DNA from: Stachybotrys elegans
Taxonomy: Eukaryota; Ascomycota; Sordariomycetes; Hypocreales; Stachybotryaceae
Direction: 5' to 3'
Assembly: GCA_020746835.1 (NCBI GenBank)
Contig: JAGPNK010000029.1
Coordinates: forward strand, 181,626 to 245,625
Length of the DNA stretch: 64,000 nt
The notes under the pieces were generated by a model. It did no database searches. It was not told where the DNA came from and saw only the letters and a list, made by a program, of their open reading frames with translations. The position numbers and the translations under genes were made by a program. Shown in pieces: positions 62,527 through 64,000 of this stretch (positions within the stretch are counted from its first letter, which is position 1; each line of letters opens with the position of its first letter).

Positions 62527-62869
62527 GGCTCTCCAGTTTCGTGGCCTGGGTCTTCCTGGGGCTGAACAGCTACAGAGTTACGCTCAGAGGTTCGCTGATA
62601 AGGCTCGCTCCCCAGTAAAGGACGATGGCCTGCTGAGGCTTGGTGCCCATTTGTCCTACGCAGCTGGGGAAGAAAGGGGAAGCTTGTTGTTGAATGTTAT
62701 GAATGGAGAGCTATGTCCTTTGTCTGATTACGTAGACTTAAGGATAGTTTAGCTGATAGTCCTCGCTTTCAAGATCCGAGATTGAGAATATCCAGCCAAA
62801 ATCACAGTTCCCCCATCTCAAGGAACTGGCCCCAGAAAGCATCATCCGCTCTCCGAACCCGGGTACAGC

Positions 62870-63163
62870 CTATGAGTAATTAGTTACATACGGCTGGAAG
62901 CACCGATGTGACTTACGCCCGCACAAGCTAAGCACTTTGTCCAGCTTATCTTTTCTGACTAGAGCCTGGCATCCACTGCAGGTAACTTTGCCATTCTCAT
63001 GCATGTTCCTGATATGGCGTATCATGGATTGTTGGTGAGCGAAGGAAGCTGCACAAATATTTATGGTACATGGGACACGGCCATGAACATGTTGATGTCG
63101 TTTCAAATCGACCACGCTTAACAGACACAGTGTGCACTGAGTGGCAGACATAAGCGATTCCAT
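62870..63163 (-). pseudogene. degenerate C2H2 zinc-finger fragment
   Basis: The frame of 97 residues has spaced Cys/His pairs: CTLCLLSVVDLKRHQHVH, ICAASFAHQQSMIRHIRNMH and CSGCQAL. The first two resemble C2H2 fingers but finger two lacks a Cys. It may be a small gene or a relic. No partner domain is seen. Confidence 0.4.
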
Positions 63164-63402
63164 GGTATCTCATGCAGGTGGCAGAACTTGAATGACGAGG
63201 AAACTTGCAGTATCAGCGAAATAAAAGTTTTATATCAATTGGTCGTACAAAAGCCCTTGGGGGTTGCGTTCTCTATGCTTATACGATGGGTGATACCACG
63301 GCGCCAGAATGTACCTTGTCCTGCAGTCCGACGTGAGTAGGTATCACGAGATGGAGCCCTAATATTTCCACACGGCGCTCGTCAATAACAAGCTGTTCCT
63401 GA

Positions 63403-64000
63403 TTACTGCTTATAAAATGGCGGAGTAGACAGGGCTACTATCCAGTGCATGAAGCCATATGCCACGCTACGCGGCGAGAATCCAGCCATGCCTAAGCGAA
63501 GTGTGTTGAGTCTCGACAACCGCAACTCCCCATACTCAAATCGACACCCTGCTAGATGCGACGAGTGCACTTCGAGCCGACTTATGAAACTGACCATGAA
63601 GCCTTTCCACTGTTCATAACTAATATCCGCAGGTACCAGTTTCGTATCAAGTCCGATCTGGAAATCAGTCTCCGAGGAGACTAAGCGTAGGACAAAAGTA
63701 AACCTATGCGGCCCTATACAGAGTCTCACTATGACACAACTGCACTCTCCAGAATTCTCGATCCAGTAGATACCCGGCAACGGCTTCATAAATATGCTCG
63801 CCTCCTGCCAACTTTTTCGCTCGGGTCTTCCGTGACGAAATAGTGCGCGAAAGGAGCCTTTGATGATGACGTACGAGCGCGGGCCGCGGGAGACCCACAA
63901 GCCACAGATACGATGAAGATACCTAGCCGAGGAGCGAGAAGGTCTGTTTTCAGGTATAGCTGGATGTTCTCGTCCGGATCAAGAGTCGGTCGCCATATCG
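63403..64000 (-). pseudogene. DUF6601-like fungal protein, frameshifted, runs off the window
   Basis: From the window edge inward the minus strand reads DPDENIQLYLKTDLLAPRLG, a region for HRYLWL-like residues, then SWQEASIFMKPLPG, shifts to YLLDREFWRVQLCHSETLYR and shifts again to FVLRLVSSETDFQIGLDTKL and VPADISYEQWKGFMVSF. In this order they match the fungal DUF6601 pattern (FIKPLP-YLLD-FW, SY-ES-DF-IA). Function is unknown for the whole family. At least two frame changes indicate a relic; the start lies outside the window. Confidence 0.55.

Overview
The window looks like chromosomal DNA of a filamentous ascomycete (Pezizomycotina), probably a sordariomycete close to Hypocreales. The support is the gene content (AA9 polysaccharide monooxygenase, Zn2Cys6 and ATF/CREB-type bZIP regulators, surface Cu superoxide dismutase, NmrA-like reductases, DUF6601-like and BTB proteins), short spliceosomal introns of about 44-90 bp with CTAAC branch points, and the fungal types of hAT, piggyBac, pogo/Fot, Helitron and Tad-type LINE elements. 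No species can be assigned from the sequence alone.

Layout: 1-2800 holds a mutated GH3 beta-xylosidase fragment and an unusual array of short hairpins. 2839-3702 is a short-chain dehydrogenase. 4133-5511 is a protein-kinase-like gene split by a 593-bp non-autonomous hAT element with a clear 8-bp target duplication. 6128-6913 is an AA9 enzyme. About 7681-13776 is a large Helitron with an intact Rep/helicase ORF. 14088-17326 is a three-exon gene for a 1045-residue protein of unknown function. 18107-18475 is a solo LTR. 18873-20096 is a histidine phosphatase. 20872-23466 is one piggyBac inserted in another. 23877-24551 (Cu-SOD) and 26193-26470 (small secreted cysteine protein) are followed by a complete hAT element (26781-30047).

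31213-32339 is an esterase. 32570-38400 is a pile-up of a LINE 3' end and two related hAT transposase genes. 39754-40855 is a BTB protein. 41590-43054 holds two gene relics (M28 peptidase, transcription-factor C-terminus). 43527-45032 is a bZIP factor with a long promoter. 47415-48770 holds piggyBac and pogo fragments. 49234-50582 is a Zn2Cys6 factor whose end abuts a piggyBac-type MITE. 50999-55849 is hAT and piggyBac debris. 56195-60746 is an A/B-barrel pseudogene plus two NmrA-like genes on one strand. 61888-64000 is LINE, zinc-finger and DUF6601-like relics.

The host genes appear to be independent single units, not one pathway; only the adjacent NmrA-like pair suggests a small functional group. 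The dominant process is transposition and decay. Intact elements (Helitron, hAT at 27-30 kb) sit beside copies stopped by single codons, and nearly all of those stops are TAG at sites that normally encode Trp or Gln. That pattern fits CpA-to-TpA mutation (RIP-like). The strongest unexplained signals are the covarying mini-hairpin array at 1410-1942, the 15-bp inverted hairpin pair bracketing the Helitron, and the family of piggyBac-type ends scattered over the window.
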